The notes under the pieces were generated by a model. The model was not told the DNA's origin. It saw only the letters and a list, made by a program, of their open reading frames with translations, and made no database searches. Position numbers and translations under genes: made by a program. A stretch of DNA of 64,000 bases from Lysobacter sp. CFH 32150 (GTDB lineage: Bacteria; Pseudomonadota; Gammaproteobacteria; Xanthomonadales; Xanthomonadaceae): the NCBI RefSeq assembly GCF_022758295.1, contig NZ_JALDWJ010000003.1, positions 124,001 to 188,000 on the forward strand, read 5' to 3'. The first letter of the stretch is position 1. Every line of letters starts with the position of its first letter. Below are positions 1-9,448 of the stretch, one piece after another.

Positions 1-582
1 TGGAATTACGCAGGGACTGGCGATATCGACGGCGATGGCAAGTTCGACCTGCTGTGGCGAGACCAGGCCAACACCCGGTTCGTCTACTGGATCATGGATG
101 GCAAGACGCTGGTCCGGTCGTGGGCCGGCAGCATCGGTCCGACATGGCGGCTGGCCGCGAGTGGCGACTTCAATGGCGACGGCAAGCTCGATCTCGTCTG
201 GGCCAGCAGTGCCAGCCTGGTGCTCTGGACCGGTACGGGAACCTCGTTCGTTGCTTCGACGATCCGTGCCTATCCGGCAGGCTGGACCCTGCAGGGCGCA
301 GCCGACATCAATGCCGACGGCAAGTCAGACCTGCTGTGGCGGGACTCGGCGAAGACGAAACTGACCTGCTGGATCATGGATGGCCCAAGCCTGGTCCTGA
401 CCAGGACGTTCGCCGTGGGCAATACCTGGAACATCGGCACCTGGGGCGATTACAACGCCGATCTCAAGGCCGACATCGTGTGGAGCAACGGCGCGAAACT
501 GGTGCTGTGGACCGGCAGTGGCATCGGGTTCGCGAGCACGGTGATCGCCGACATTCCCCCCGGCTGGAACCTGATCCGCTGA
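1..582 (+). CDS. FG-GAP/VCBS-type repeat protein, C-terminal part (5' end outside window)
   Basis: The frame is open from the first base, so only the last 193 residues are present. Four Asp-rich loops of the D-x-D/N-x-D-G-x-x-D kind sit near residues 8, 56, 102 and 150. This spacing is typical of FG-GAP/VCBS repeats, which form beta-propeller blades and bind calcium. Blades 1 and 3 share WIMDG and LLWRD, and blades 2 and 4 share LVLWTG, so the real unit is a pair of about 94 residues. Such proteins are usually secreted or surface-exposed, but the signal peptide and any catalytic domain lie upstream and cannot be judged. The gene faces etfA tail to tail. Confidence 0.75.
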   Translation, partial: WNYAGTGDIDGDGKFDLLWRDQANTRFVYWIMDGKTLVRSWAGSIGPTWRLAASGDFNGDGKLDLVWASSASLVLWTGTGTSFVASTIRAYPAGWTLQGAADINADGKSDLLWRDSAKTKLTCWIMDGPSLVLTRTFAVGNTWNIGTWGDYNADLKADIVWSNGAKLVLWTGSGIGFASTVIADIPPGWNLIR

Positions 583-587
583 GCAAG

Positions 588-612
588 GAGCGAGCGGTGC
601 CAGCGCTCGCTC
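588..612 (+). terminator. Hairpin between convergent genes
   Basis: Two perfect 9-base arms (GAGCGAGCG and CGCTCGCTC) surround a 7-base loop just after the stop of the FG-GAP gene. There is no T-run, so this is at best a weak or Rho-assisted terminator. Confidence 0.35.
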
Positions 613-630
613 GCGTCAGGTCGAAATCCC

Positions 631-1569
631 TCAGAGCGCCTGTTCCAGCTCCGGCAGCAGCTTGAACAAATCGCCGACCAGGCCGATGTCGGCGATCTCG
701 AAGATCGGCGCTTCGCCGTCCTTGTTGATGGCCACAATCGTGCCGGCATCCTTGATTCCGGTCAGGTGCTGGATCGCGCCACTGATGCCGATGGCGACGT
801 ACAGCTCCGGGGCGATGATCTTGCCGGTCTGGCCGACCTGCATCTCGTTGGGGCAATAACCGGCGTCGACCGCGGCGCGCGAGGCGCCGACGGCGGCACC
901 GAGCTTGTCGGCGAAGTCGTAGATGATCTTGAAGTTCTCCGCAGAGCCGACACCACGGCCGCCGGACACCACGCGACGCGCGCTCTGCAGATCGGGACGA
1001 TCCGACTTGCCGGCAGCGAGGCCGACGTAACGCGTGTGGGTCGGCAGTGCAGCGTCCACGCTGGCGGCTTCAATCGCCGCACTGCCGCCACGCGCCGCTT
1101 CCGGCCACGAGGCGGTACGCACGGTCGCGACCACGGCGTGGTCGGTCGGCGCTTCGACGGTGATGATGGCGTTGCCGGCGTAGATCGGGCGCTTGAAGGT
1201 GTGGCTGCCTTCGACGGCCATCACGTCGGAAACCTGCGCTACGCCCAGCAGCGCGGCGATGCAGGGCATCAGGTCTTTGCCGAAAGTGGTGCTGGGCCCG
1301 AACACATGCGTGTAGCCGGCGGCGAGCTTGGCGATTTGTGGCGCCAACACCTGCGCGATCGCATTCGCGTTGGCGGCGTTGGCCACGGTCAGCACTTTGG
1401 CGACGCCGGCGATCTGCGCGGCTTCGCTGGCGATCGCGGCCGGGTCGGCCGCGAGCACGACGATGTCGATCGAATCAGGTTTCAACGCCTGCGCGGCGGA
1501 CACGCACTTGGCGGTGGCCGCATTGAGCTTGCCGTCGAGATGTTCGGCAACGATAAGGACCTTGCTCAT
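631..1569 (-). CDS. etfA: Electron transfer flavoprotein subunit alpha
   Basis: This 312-residue protein is the FAD-binding subunit of ETF. ETF collects electrons from acyl-CoA and other dehydrogenases and passes them to ETF-ubiquinone oxidoreductase, which is also encoded here (5495-7102). The C-terminal third carries the ETF-alpha signature: [13 protein letters not shown], then [10 protein letters not shown] and [11 protein letters not shown]. The length is usual for the family. It is the second gene of an etfB-etfA operon, but a palindromic repeat fills the gap between the two. The ATG at 1569 has a GGGAA-like ribosome site. Confidence 0.96.
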   Translation of the reverse strand: MSKVLIVAEHLDGKLNAATAKCVSAAQALKPDSIDIVVLAADPAAIASEAAQIAGVAKVLTVANAANANAIAQVLAPQIAKLAAGYTHVFGPSTTFGKDLMPCIAALLGVAQVSDVMAVEGSHTFKRPIYAGNAIITVEAPTDHAVVATVRTASWPEAARGGSAAIEAASVDAALPTHTRYVGLAAGKSDRPDLQSARRVVSGGRGVGSAENFKIIYDFADKLGAAVGASRAAVDAGYCPNEMQVGQTGKIIAPELYVAIGISGAIQHLTGIKDAGTIVAINKDGEAPIFEIADIGLVGDLFKLLPELEQAL

Positions 1570-1582
1570 GAATGGTTCCCAC

Positions 1583-1645
1583 GTAGGGTGGGCTTCAGCC
1601 CACCATGATCGAATTTGAAAAGCGGTGGGCTGAAGCCCACCCTAC
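1583..1645. repeat. REP-type palindromic element between etfB and etfA
   Basis: The arms at 1583-1604 and 1624-1645 are perfect 22-base inverted copies, and each is itself a palindrome built on GTGGGCTTCAGCCCAC. They begin with GTAG, the foot sequence common in REP elements mobilised by RAYT transposases. The TAG of the outer foot serves as the stop codon of etfB (1642-1644). A close relative lies at 44894-44961. Confidence 0.85.
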
Positions 1646-2388
1646 AACAGGCCTTTTCGCTTCAACGCAGCGACCAGTTCGGCCGCATCCTTCACCATCA
1701 CGCCCTTGCTGCGCTTCGGCGGCGGCGCGTAAAGCGTGGTCTTGAGCGTGTCGCCGGTATCGACGCCGAGGTCGGCGAACGCGATCGTCTCCATCGGCTT
1801 GCTCTTGGCCTTCATGATGTCCGGCAGCTTGATGAAGCGCGGCTCGTTGAGGCGCAGGTCGGTAGTGACCACCGCAGGCAGGTCGACTTCCAGCGTTTCC
1901 AGGCCGGCGTCGACTTCGCGCGTCACTGTGGCCTTGCCGTCGGCAACCTCAAGCTTGGACGCGAACGTCGCCTGCGGACGACCCCACAGCGTGGCCAGCA
2001 TCTGCCCGGTCTGGTTGGCGTCGTCGTCGATCGCCTGCTTGCCGAGGATGACCAGGTCCGGCTGTTCCTTCTCGATCAGCTTGAGCAGGGTGCGGGCCGC
2101 GGTCAGCGGCTGGATCGGTTGGTCGCTGACGACGTGGATGGCACGGTTGGCGCCCATCGCCAGGCCGTTGCGCAGGTGCGCCTGGGCATCGGCCGGGGCG
2201 ATCGTGGCGACCACGACTTCGGTGGCGATGCCCTTGTCGCGCAGGCGCAGGGCTTCTTCGAGCGCGATCTCGTCAAACGGGTTGGCCGACAGCTTGACGC
2301 CGTCGGTGACCACGCCGGAGCCGTCCGGCTTGACCTGGATGCGGACATTGAAGTCCACCACGCGCTTGTAGCCGACGAGGATCTTCAT
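1642..2388 (-). CDS. etfB: Electron transfer flavoprotein subunit beta
   Basis: This 248-residue AMP-binding subunit of ETF is the partner of EtfA. It starts MKILVGYKRVVDFNVRIQ and contains NPFDEIALEEALRLRDKG, both typical of ETF-beta. ATG 2388 is chosen over a longer in-frame start because it matches the family N-terminus and has an AGGAAT ribosome site. The stop codon TAG is formed by the edge of a REP palindrome, so the final residues (RKGLL) may have been altered when the repeat arrived. It is the first gene of the operon and divergent from the guanylyltransferase gene. Confidence 0.96.
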   Translation of the reverse strand: MKILVGYKRVVDFNVRIQVKPDGSGVVTDGVKLSANPFDEIALEEALRLRDKGIATEVVVATIAPADAQAHLRNGLAMGANRAIHVVSDQPIQPLTAARTLLKLIEKEQPDLVILGKQAIDDDANQTGQMLATLWGRPQATFASKLEVADGKATVTREVDAGLETLEVDLPAVVTTDLRLNEPRFIKLPDIMKAKSKPMETIAFADLGVDTGDTLKTTLYAPPPKRSKGVMVKDAAELVAALKRKGLL

Positions 2389-2534
2389 CGTGCGGGGATT
2401 CCTGAGGGGGCGCGGCCGGGGGGTGGCCGAGACCGGCAATTCTAGCGGACGGGGCGGAGGGGTGCAGTCGGGTCAGAGGCCAGAGTGAGGCAGTGGGCTA
2501 TGCTTTCGAGGCCAGACAGACAAAAGGCGACGGA

Positions 2535-3947
2535 ATGCTTCATCCGGTAGTACTCAGTGGCGGCAGCGGTACGCGACTCTGGCCGTTGTCGCGACAGAAC
2601 CAGCCCAAACAGTTCCTCTCGTTGATCGGCGATCGCTCGCTGTTCCAGGAGACCATCCTGCGTGCCAGCAAGCTGCCAGGCGTACAGCCGCCGGTGACGG
2701 TCTGCAGCGAGGACCACCGCTTCATGGTCGGCGAGCAATTGCAGGACATCGGCGTCGCCAGCGGCGGCATCCTGCTCGAGCCGGTCGCGCGCAACACCGC
2801 GCCCGCCATTGCATTGGCGGCCTTGCACCTGGTCGCGCGCGACCCCGACGCGACGATGCTGGTGATGCCGGCGGACCACCTGATCGAGGACGAAGCCGCA
2901 TTCCGGGAGGCGGTGGCGCAAGCCGCGCACCTGGGCGAAGCCGGCTGGCTGGTCACGTTCGGGATCCGCCCTGACTACGCCGAAACCGGCTATGGCTACA
3001 TCCTGCGTGGCGAGTCGCTCAGCGACTCGGGGTATCGCGTGCAGCGCTTCGTCGAGAAGCCCGACCAGGCGACCGCCGAGCGTTACGTCGCCGAAGGCAC
3101 CTATGCCTGGAACTCGGGCATGTTCCTGTTCAAGGCGCAGCGTTATCTCGACGAACTCGCCCAGCACGCGGTGGACATTCTCGCTGCGGCTACGGCGGCC
3201 TATGCCACGGCCGGATCCGACCTCGATTTCATCCGTATCGACAAGGACGCGTTCGCCACGAGTCCCAGCGATTCGATCGACTATGCGGTGATGGAAAAAA
3301 CCAGCCGCGCCGCCGTGGTTCCGGTGAGCTGCGGCTGGAGCGACATCGGCTCGTGGTCGTCGCTGTGGTCGGTCGCAGAACGTGACGCCGACGGCAATCG
3401 TCACGAAGGCGACGTGATTTCGGTCGATACGCGCGACAGCCTGGTCCGTGCGTCCGACCGCCGCATGATCGCCACGATCGGCGTTGAGGACCTTGTCGTC
3501 ATCGACACCGCCGACGCGACGTTGGTCGCGCGCAAGGACCGCGTGCAGGACGTCAAGGCCATCGTCGACAAGCTCAAGGCCGCTGGCCGTACCGAGCACC
3601 TGTTCCATCGCAAGGTGTACCGGCCATGGGGCAGCTACGACTCGATCGGCGTCGGCGAACGCTTCCAGGTCAAGCGCATCGTGGTGAAGCCCGGTGCGGC
3701 ACTCAGCCTGCAGAAGCACCACAAGCGCGCGGAGCACTGGATCGTGGTCTCGGGCGTCGCCGAAGTCACCTGCGACGACAAGGTGTTCGACCTGCACGAG
3801 AACGAAAGCACTTACATCCCGCTCGGCAGCGTGCACCGGCTGCGCAATCGTGGCACCGAGCCGGTGGAGTTGATCGAGGTGCAGTCCGGCAGCTACCTGG
3901 GCGAAGACGACATCGTCCGGCTCGAGGATGTGTACGGCCGTAACTGA
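2535..3947 (+). CDS. manC: Mannose-1-phosphate guanylyltransferase / mannose-6-phosphate isomerase
   Basis: This bifunctional 470-residue enzyme makes GDP-mannose for exopolysaccharide and lipopolysaccharide; the family includes ManC, AlgA and XanB. The N-terminal nucleotidyltransferase domain begins with GGSGTRLWPLSR and then PKQ at about residues 8-25. The last 110 residues are a type II phosphomannose isomerase cupin with VYRPWGSY and HHKRAEHWIVVSG. The start at 2535 puts the glycine-rich loop at the usual distance from the N-terminus. No other sugar-nucleotide genes are adjacent, so the pathway it feeds cannot be told from context. Confidence 0.95.
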   Translation: MLHPVVLSGGSGTRLWPLSRQNQPKQFLSLIGDRSLFQETILRASKLPGVQPPVTVCSEDHRFMVGEQLQDIGVASGGILLEPVARNTAPAIALAALHLVARDPDATMLVMPADHLIEDEAAFREAVAQAAHLGEAGWLVTFGIRPDYAETGYGYILRGESLSDSGYRVQRFVEKPDQATAERYVAEGTYAWNSGMFLFKAQRYLDELAQHAVDILAAATAAYATAGSDLDFIRIDKDAFATSPSDSIDYAVMEKTSRAAVVPVSCGWSDIGSWSSLWSVAERDADGNRHEGDVISVDTRDSLVRASDRRMIATIGVEDLVVIDTADATLVARKDRVQDVKAIVDKLKAAGRTEHLFHRKVYRPWGSYDSIGVGERFQVKRIVVKPGAALSLQKHHKRAEHWIVVSGVAEVTCDDKVFDLHENESTYIPLGSVHRLRNRGTEPVELIEVQSGSYLGEDDIVRLEDVYGRN

Positions 3948-4055
3948 GCGCGTGGTGATGCGGCGTCCTGGTTGGGCGCCGCCCTTGTCCCAACGTCCGA
4001 TGCCGTGGCCGGGAAGCGCACGCTAAACTGCGCGCATCTGGAAAGGAGTTGTCCC

Positions 4056-4790
4056 ATGGCCGAGGCCATCGCCGCGACGCACGGCGCCGCGAAGAACAAG
4101 GTGTTCCCGAATGCCGCCGAGGCACTGCGCGGCATCGTGGCCGACGGCCAAACGCTCGCCGTCGGCGGCTTCGGCCTGTGTGGCATCCCCGAAGCGCTGA
4201 TCGCCGCGTTGCACGATAGCGGCGTCAAGGGACTGACCGCGATCTCCAACAACGCCGGCGTCGATGGCTTCGGCCTCGGCTTGCTGCTCGAGACGCGGCA
4301 GATCAAGAAGATGATTTCGTCCTACGTTGGCGAGAACAAGGAATTCGAACGCCAGTTCCTCTCCGGCGAACTCGAACTCGAATTCAACCCGCAAGGCACG
4401 CTGGCCGAACGCCTGCGTGCGGGCGGTGCCGGCATCCCGGCGTTCTTCACCCGCACCGGCTACGGCACCATCGTCGCCGAGGGCAAGGAAACGCGCGAGT
4501 TCGACGGTCACCACTACGTGCTGGAAACCGCGCTCAAGGCCGACGTGTCGCTGGTGAAGGCCTGGAAGGCCGACAAGGCCGGCAACCTCGTGTTCCGCAA
4601 GACCGCACGCAACTTCAATCCAGCGTGCGCGATGGCCGGCAAGGTCTGCATCGTCGAAGTGGAGCAGATCGTGGAGATCGGTGCGATCGATCCGGACCAC
4701 GTGCACCTGCCCGGCATCTACGTCGATCGCATCGTGCTCAATGCCTCGCCCGAGAAGCGCATCGAACAGCGCATCACTCGCGCCGCCTGA
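4056..4790 (+). CDS. scoA: 3-oxoacid CoA-transferase subunit A
   Basis: This 244-residue alpha subunit of a succinyl-CoA:3-ketoacid-type CoA-transferase activates acetoacetate and related ketoacids using succinyl-CoA. It contains [24 protein letters not shown], and the conserved [25 protein letters not shown] stretch. An AAAGGAG ribosome site lies just upstream of ATG 4056. It is followed after 29 bases by subunit B. The closeness to ETF and ETF-QO fits a ketone body and fatty or amino acid breakdown neighbourhood; that link is inference. Confidence 0.93.
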   Translation: MAEAIAATHGAAKNKVFPNAAEALRGIVADGQTLAVGGFGLCGIPEALIAALHDSGVKGLTAISNNAGVDGFGLGLLLETRQIKKMISSYVGENKEFERQFLSGELELEFNPQGTLAERLRAGGAGIPAFFTRTGYGTIVAEGKETREFDGHHYVLETALKADVSLVKAWKADKAGNLVFRKTARNFNPACAMAGKVCIVEVEQIVEIGAIDPDHVHLPGIYVDRIVLNASPEKRIEQRITRAA

Positions 4791-4819
4791 TTACAGGTAA
4801 TCACAGGAAACTCGTCGAC

Positions 4820-5449
4820 ATGCCCTGGACCCGCGACCAAATGGCGCAGCGCGCCGCGCAGGAACTCACTGACGGTGCTTACGTCAATCTCGGCATCGGC
4901 CTGCCGACGCTGGTGGCCAACTTCATTCCAGAAGGGATGGACGTGTGGCTGCAATCGGAGAATGGCCTGCTCGGCATCGGCCCGTTCCCGACCGAAGCCG
5001 AAGTCGATGCCGACCTGATCAACGCCGGCAAGCAGACCGTCACCGCGCGCGCCGGCGCCAGCTACTTCGGCAGCCACGATTCCTTCGCGATGATCCGCGG
5101 CGGCCATATCGACCTGGCCATCCTTGGCGCGATGCAGGTCACCGACAAGGGCGACCTGGCCAACTGGATGGTTCCCGGCAAGATGGTCAAGGGCATGGGC
5201 GGTGCGATGGACCTGGTCGCCGGCGTCAAGCGCGTCGTCGTGCTGATGGAACACGCCGCGAAGAATGGGGAGCACAAGATCCTGCCCGAGTGCACGTTGC
5301 CGCTCACCGGCGTCGGCGTGGTCAATCGCATCATCACCGAACTGGCGGTGTTCGATGTCACCGATCGTGGATTGGTGCTGACGGAGACTGCGCCCGGTGT
5401 GACGGAAGAAGAATTGCGCGAAAGGACCGGCGTGCCGTTCACGCGGTGA
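4820..5449 (+). CDS. scoB: 3-oxoacid CoA-transferase subunit B
   Basis: This 209-residue beta subunit is the partner of ScoA. It has [14 protein letters not shown] near the N-terminus and [10 protein letters not shown], where the Glu is the catalytic residue that carries CoA as a thioester. It also carries [14 protein letters not shown] and [18 protein letters not shown], which are standard for the family. A clear terminator follows the gene (5471-5492). Confidence 0.94.
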   Translation: MPWTRDQMAQRAAQELTDGAYVNLGIGLPTLVANFIPEGMDVWLQSENGLLGIGPFPTEAEVDADLINAGKQTVTARAGASYFGSHDSFAMIRGGHIDLAILGAMQVTDKGDLANWMVPGKMVKGMGGAMDLVAGVKRVVVLMEHAAKNGEHKILPECTLPLTGVGVVNRIITELAVFDVTDRGLVLTETAPGVTEEELRERTGVPFTR

Positions 5450-5470
5450 TTGGTCCGTCAGGTACAAGAA

Positions 5471-5492
5471 GCCGCCTTCCGGCGGCTTTTTT
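5471..5492 (+). terminator. Rho-independent terminator after scoB
   Basis: A GCCGCC/GGCGGC stem with a short TTCC loop is followed directly by six T residues. It lies between scoB and the convergent ETF-QO gene. Confidence 0.88.
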
Positions 5493-5494
5493 GT

Positions 5495-7102
5495 TTACAG
5501 GTTCTGGTAGTTCGGTCCCGCGCCACCTTCAGGCGTGACCCAGTTGATGATCTCATACGGATCCTTGATGTCGCAGGTCTTGCAGTGCACGCAGTTGGCT
5601 GCGTTGATCTGCAGGCGTTTGCCGGCGTCGTCATTGACGATCTCATAGACGGCGGCGGGGCAGAAGCGGGTACAGGGATTGCCGTATTCCTCGGTGCAGC
5701 GGGTGACGCAGATGTTGGTGTCGAGCACCTGCAAATGCACGGGCTGGTCTTCGTCGTGTTCGGTGGCGGCGTAGTAGACGCCGGCCAGGCGATCGCGCGG
5801 TGCGAGCGTGCGGTCGAGGTAATCGCGCTTCGGTGATTCCTGCTCACCGAGCTTGTCGAGCGATGACCAGTCGGCTTTGTTCTTCAGCGTCCACGGCGAG
5901 AGACCGCCAGTGATCGTTTCCCATGCGGCATTCAGCATGCCGAACCACAGGCCGCGCTTGAAGCCGGGTTTGATGTTGCGAACCTTCTTCAACTCGGTCA
6001 TCGCGTCGGACGCGCGCAGCTTGGCGTCGAAACCTTCCGGCGCGAGCTGGCTGGCGACGAGATGCTCGGCAGCCAGCATGCCGGAGCGGATGGCCTGGTG
6101 CGTGCCTTTCACTTTCGGCACGTTCAACAAGCCCGCGGTATCGCCGATCAGCAGCGCCCCCGGCATTTCCACTTTCGGCAACGATTGATAACCACCGGTG
6201 ACGATCGCGCGCGCACCCGCGGAAACGATGCTACCGCCTTCGAGCAGCGGCTTGACCATCGGGTGGTTCTTCCATTGCTGGAAGGCCTCCCACGGCTTGT
6301 ATTCCGGATCCTGATAATCGAGTCCGCTGACGTAGCCGAGTGCGATGCGGCCCTTGTCGAGGTGATACAGGAAGCTGCCGCCATACGTCTTGTTGTCGGC
6401 AGGCCAACCGAAGCTGTGCACGATCTTGCCGGGCGTGACGCGCTCTTCCGGCACCTGCCACAGTTCCTTGATGCCGATCGAATACCCCTGTGGATCGCTC
6501 TCCGTATCGAGCTTGAATTGCTTGATGAGCCGCTTGGTGAGATGGCCGCGTGCGCCTTCGGCGAGCACGGTGACCTTCGCACGGATATCGATGCCCGGCG
6601 TGTAACCGGGTTTGTGCGCCCCGTCTTTCGCGACACCCATGTCGCCGATGCGCACGCCAAGCACTTTGCCATCGTCGTCGTGCAGCGTTTCGGCCGCGGC
6701 GAAGCCCGGGTAGATTTCGACGCCCAAAGCCTCGGCTTGCGGTGCCAACCACGCGCACATCGCACCCAGGCTGACGATCACATTGCCGTGGTTCTTCATG
6801 CCCGGGGGCACCGGCAGTTTGCGTCCGCCGGTCTTGCTGAGCAGCCAGAACTCGTCCTCGCCGGCCGGCACGCAGATCGGCGGCGGATTGTCGCGCCAGT
6901 TCGGCAACAGGGCGTCAAGCGGACCGGTTTCGATCACCGCGCCGGAGAGGATGTGCGCACCGATCGTCGACGCCTTCTCGATCACGCAGACGCTGATTTC
7001 CGGATTGAGCTGCTTGAGCCGGATCGCGAACGCCAAGCCGGACGGCCCGGCGCCGACGGTGACGACGTCGTACTCCATCACATCGCGTTCGGTCTCGGTC
7101 AT
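5495..7102 (-). CDS. Electron transfer flavoprotein-ubiquinone oxidoreductase
   Basis: This 535-residue membrane-associated flavoprotein moves electrons from reduced ETF to ubiquinone. The N-terminus has the FAD-binding GAGPSGLAFAIRLKQL. The C-terminal ferredoxin-like domain holds the 4Fe-4S cysteines in CTRFCPAAVYE and NCVHCKTCDI. Length and domain order match the family. Two starts are possible, MTETERD or MEYDVV eight residues later; the first is kept here. It is convergent with scoB and divergent from the AlkB gene. Confidence 0.96.
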   Translation of the reverse strand: MTETERDVMEYDVVTVGAGPSGLAFAIRLKQLNPEISVCVIEKASTIGAHILSGAVIETGPLDALLPNWRDNPPPICVPAGEDEFWLLSKTGGRKLPVPPGMKNHGNVIVSLGAMCAWLAPQAEALGVEIYPGFAAAETLHDDDGKVLGVRIGDMGVAKDGAHKPGYTPGIDIRAKVTVLAEGARGHLTKRLIKQFKLDTESDPQGYSIGIKELWQVPEERVTPGKIVHSFGWPADNKTYGGSFLYHLDKGRIALGYVSGLDYQDPEYKPWEAFQQWKNHPMVKPLLEGGSIVSAGARAIVTGGYQSLPKVEMPGALLIGDTAGLLNVPKVKGTHQAIRSGMLAAEHLVASQLAPEGFDAKLRASDAMTELKKVRNIKPGFKRGLWFGMLNAAWETITGGLSPWTLKNKADWSSLDKLGEQESPKRDYLDRTLAPRDRLAGVYYAATEHDEDQPVHLQVLDTNICVTRCTEEYGNPCTRFCPAAVYEIVNDDAGKRLQINAANCVHCKTCDIKDPYEIINWVTPEGGAGPNYQNL

Positions 7103-7177
7103 GCGGTGCTCCTGGGCAATTCAACGATTTTCCGGCTTTACACCGGGCCCGGCAAATCGCCGTGCTAGCGTCCATGC

Positions 7178-7774
7178 ATGTCCTTGAAAGCGCTGCCTTT
7201 GCCGGACGCTGAACTGGCGTTTGACCCGCACTGGCTGGCGCCGGCCGCGGCGGATGCGTTGTTTCTGGCCTTGCGCGAGAGGGTGGCGTGGGAGCGCCAC
7301 CGCATCCGTTTGTTCGGCCGTGAGCATGACTCGCCGCGGTTGAGCTGCTGGATCGGCGATCCCGAAGCTTCTTATCGCTACTCGGGAACGCACTTCGAAC
7401 CGCGGCCATGGCCGGACTCGCTACTGCCGGTGCGCGCGCGCCTGCGCGATGAGTTGTGCATCGATTTCAATAGCGTGCTGGCCAACCTGTATCGCGATGG
7501 CCGCGATGCGATGGGCTTGCACAGCGACAACGAAGTAGAACTCGGTACGCGGCCGGTGATCGCGTCGTTGAGCCTTGGGGCGACACGACGTTTCGTGCTC
7601 AAGCATCGTGGCGATCCGGACCGCAAGCTGGCGCTCGACCTGCCGCACGGCAGCTTGCTGGTGATGTCGGGCGAAACGCAGCGGAACTACCGCCATGCGT
7701 TGCCGCGCACGGCGAAGCAGGTGGGTGCGCGGATCAATCTGACGTTCCGACGGATCTACGCAGCGAATCGGTAG
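7178..7774 (+). CDS. AlkB-type 2-oxoglutarate/Fe(II) dioxygenase
   Basis: This 198-residue protein belongs to the AlkB family, which removes alkyl groups from damaged DNA or RNA bases by oxidation. The iron ligands are visible as H115-x-D117 (GLHSDNE) and H173. R185 and R191 form the R-x5-R motif that binds 2-oxoglutarate and substrate. Upstream SCWIGDPEASYRYSG matches the nucleotide-lid region of AlkB2/3-like proteins. It stands alone with no ada or alkA nearby. Whether it acts on single- or double-stranded substrates is not resolved. Confidence 0.9.
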   Translation: MSLKALPLPDAELAFDPHWLAPAAADALFLALRERVAWERHRIRLFGREHDSPRLSCWIGDPEASYRYSGTHFEPRPWPDSLLPVRARLRDELCIDFNSVLANLYRDGRDAMGLHSDNEVELGTRPVIASLSLGATRRFVLKHRGDPDRKLALDLPHGSLLVMSGETQRNYRHALPRTAKQVGARINLTFRRIYAANR

Positions 7775-7822
7775 TGCGCAGGCGCTTACGATGCGACGTG
7801 CGCGCTACAGCGCGCCGCGTTG

Positions 7823-8497
7823 CTACTTGGCCCGTGCAACAGGTTCGTAGCTGTTGCCTGTCGTCAGCGTCCACCCTGCAAGGTCGCGCGAGATGGTCGC
7901 GAGCGCCTGCTCGAAAGCGTTGACAACTTCCGGTACGGCGGTGCCCGCCGCAGGTTGCGCCTGCAGGAACGTGCGCGAGGCCACCACCTGCTGCGATTTC
8001 ACGTGCAGCAGCTTGGCGGAGACTTCGATGGTCGCCGCGGGCGTGGCATTGCCGGCGTAATCCGATTCGAAGCGGCGCAGGTCGAGCAGCAGGCGGTAAT
8101 CGGCACCGATGCCGCTGCCCTGGCGGCCCACTGCGGGGATGCGACCCGAGTCCTCGAGCGCGCGCAGCAACGCATCCTCGAGCATCTCGCCCGGCGGCTT
8201 GGCCCATTGCGCGCCCTTGTAGACCTGCAGTTCGTTCGGTGTCGGTCGCACGGCGATGCGCTGGCTATCGATGTTGCGGGCGCCTTGTGGCCGACCCAGT
8301 GCCAATTGCCAGCGCACGGTCGGCCAGCTTGCCTCGGCCTGCACGCGCGGATCGGGTGCGTAGACCGTCGCCGCGTCCTTGGGCTTGGGGCCGAGGATCG
8401 AGCAACCTGCCAGCAGCAGCATGCCGAGGCATGTGGCGAAGCGGGACGCGGTTGCGCGGGCGTTCGATGTGGTCATGGATGTCGGCACGGGGTTCAT
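7823..8497 (-). CDS. ABC-type transport auxiliary lipoprotein (PqiC/Mla-associated family)
   Basis: This 224-residue lipoprotein has a lipobox LLAGC with Cys at residue 32. It belongs to the family found last in MCE-type ABC transporter operons, where it is thought to sit in the outer membrane and take part in lipid movement between membranes. The ATG at 8497 overlaps the stop of the MCE gene as ATGA, which supports this start over an internal ATG at 8476. It is the fourth and last gene of the operon. Confidence 0.88.
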   Translation of the reverse strand: MNPVPTSMTTSNARATASRFATCLGMLLLAGCSILGPKPKDAATVYAPDPRVQAEASWPTVRWQLALGRPQGARNIDSQRIAVRPTPNELQVYKGAQWAKPPGEMLEDALLRALEDSGRIPAVGRQGSGIGADYRLLLDLRRFESDYAGNATPAATIEVSAKLLHVKSQQVVASRTFLQAQPAAGTAVPEVVNAFEQALATISRDLAGWTLTTGNSYEPVARAK

Positions 8498-9420
8498 TCG
8501 GGGTCGAACTCCTTGGGTGCGTCGCGACCGAGCAGGTAAGCCGCCGGTCCTCCGTCGAGCCGATCGCTGATGCGGCGCAGGTCGCGCACCAGGGCGCGCA
8601 GCTCGACCATGGTGGGGCCGATCTGCGCCAGGCCATCATTGGCGAAGCTGCTGATGGCGGAGCGGTTGTCGTTGACGATGCTGTCGGCGCCCTTTGCGGC
8701 CGCATCGAGTCGGCCGAGCGTGCTGTCGAGCTTGGTGATCAGCGCGGGCAGCTTCTGCACCAGCTCGCGATCGAGTCCGCGCACTGCCGAATCGGTGGTG
8801 GCCAGCGTCTTCTCCAACTGCTCGCTGGATTTGCGCGCGTTGATGACCAGTGCGCGCAGGTCGTCCTTCTGGTCGCCGATCGCGCCGGTCATCGCCTCGA
8901 TGCTGTCGAGCGAATTGGTGATGCGGGCGACGTTCTCGTCGCTCAGCACCTGGTCGAGCCGTGCGACCAGGCGATTGGCGGTGTCGGCGATGTTCTGCAG
9001 CGCCGAAGGTTCGGTCTGGATCACCGGGATATCGTCGTCGCTCTTCGCGACCAGCGCCGGTGCGCCCGGACTGCCGCCGCTGAGCTGGACGAAGGTCGGG
9101 CCGGTCAGGCCGTCCTGCGAGATCTTGGCCTTGGTGTCGGTCTTGATCGGCGTGTCGGCGCCGATGCGCACCTGTGCCAGCACGCGGCGCGGGTCGTCCG
9201 GCGCCAGGCTCAGCTGCTGCACGGTGCCGACGCTGATGCCGTTGTAACGCACAGTGCTGCCTTCATCCAGGCCGGTGACGGCCTCGTTGAAGATGATCCG
9301 ATAGGTGCGCCATTCCTTCTCCGACGACCAGTTCGCCGCCCACAACGCGAACAGCAGACCGGCGATGGCGACGACGATCGTGAAGACGCCGATCAGGACA
9401 TAGTTGGCTTTGGTTTCCAT
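8494..9420 (-). CDS. MCE domain protein (MlaD family), lipid ABC transporter substrate-binding component
   Basis: This 308-residue protein has one N-terminal membrane helix (about residues 6-28, VLIGVFTIVVAIAGLLFALWAA) and then a single MCE domain with YNGISVGTV and DGLTGPTFVQLSGG. A long helical C-terminal part with regular spacing follows (about residues 130-290), as in MCE proteins that form hexameric rings with helical barrels. ATG 9420 has a GCAGGAGA ribosome site. It lies between the ATPase and the lipoprotein genes. Confidence 0.93.
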   Translation of the reverse strand: METKANYVLIGVFTIVVAIAGLLFALWAANWSSEKEWRTYRIIFNEAVTGLDEGSTVRYNGISVGTVQQLSLAPDDPRRVLAQVRIGADTPIKTDTKAKISQDGLTGPTFVQLSGGSPGAPALVAKSDDDIPVIQTEPSALQNIADTANRLVARLDQVLSDENVARITNSLDSIEAMTGAIGDQKDDLRALVINARKSSEQLEKTLATTDSAVRGLDRELVQKLPALITKLDSTLGRLDAAAKGADSIVNDNRSAISSFANDGLAQIGPTMVELRALVRDLRRISDRLDGGPAAYLLGRDAPKEFDPE

Positions 9421-9448
9421 GTTCGTCTCCTGCGTCTGCGCTACCGCA

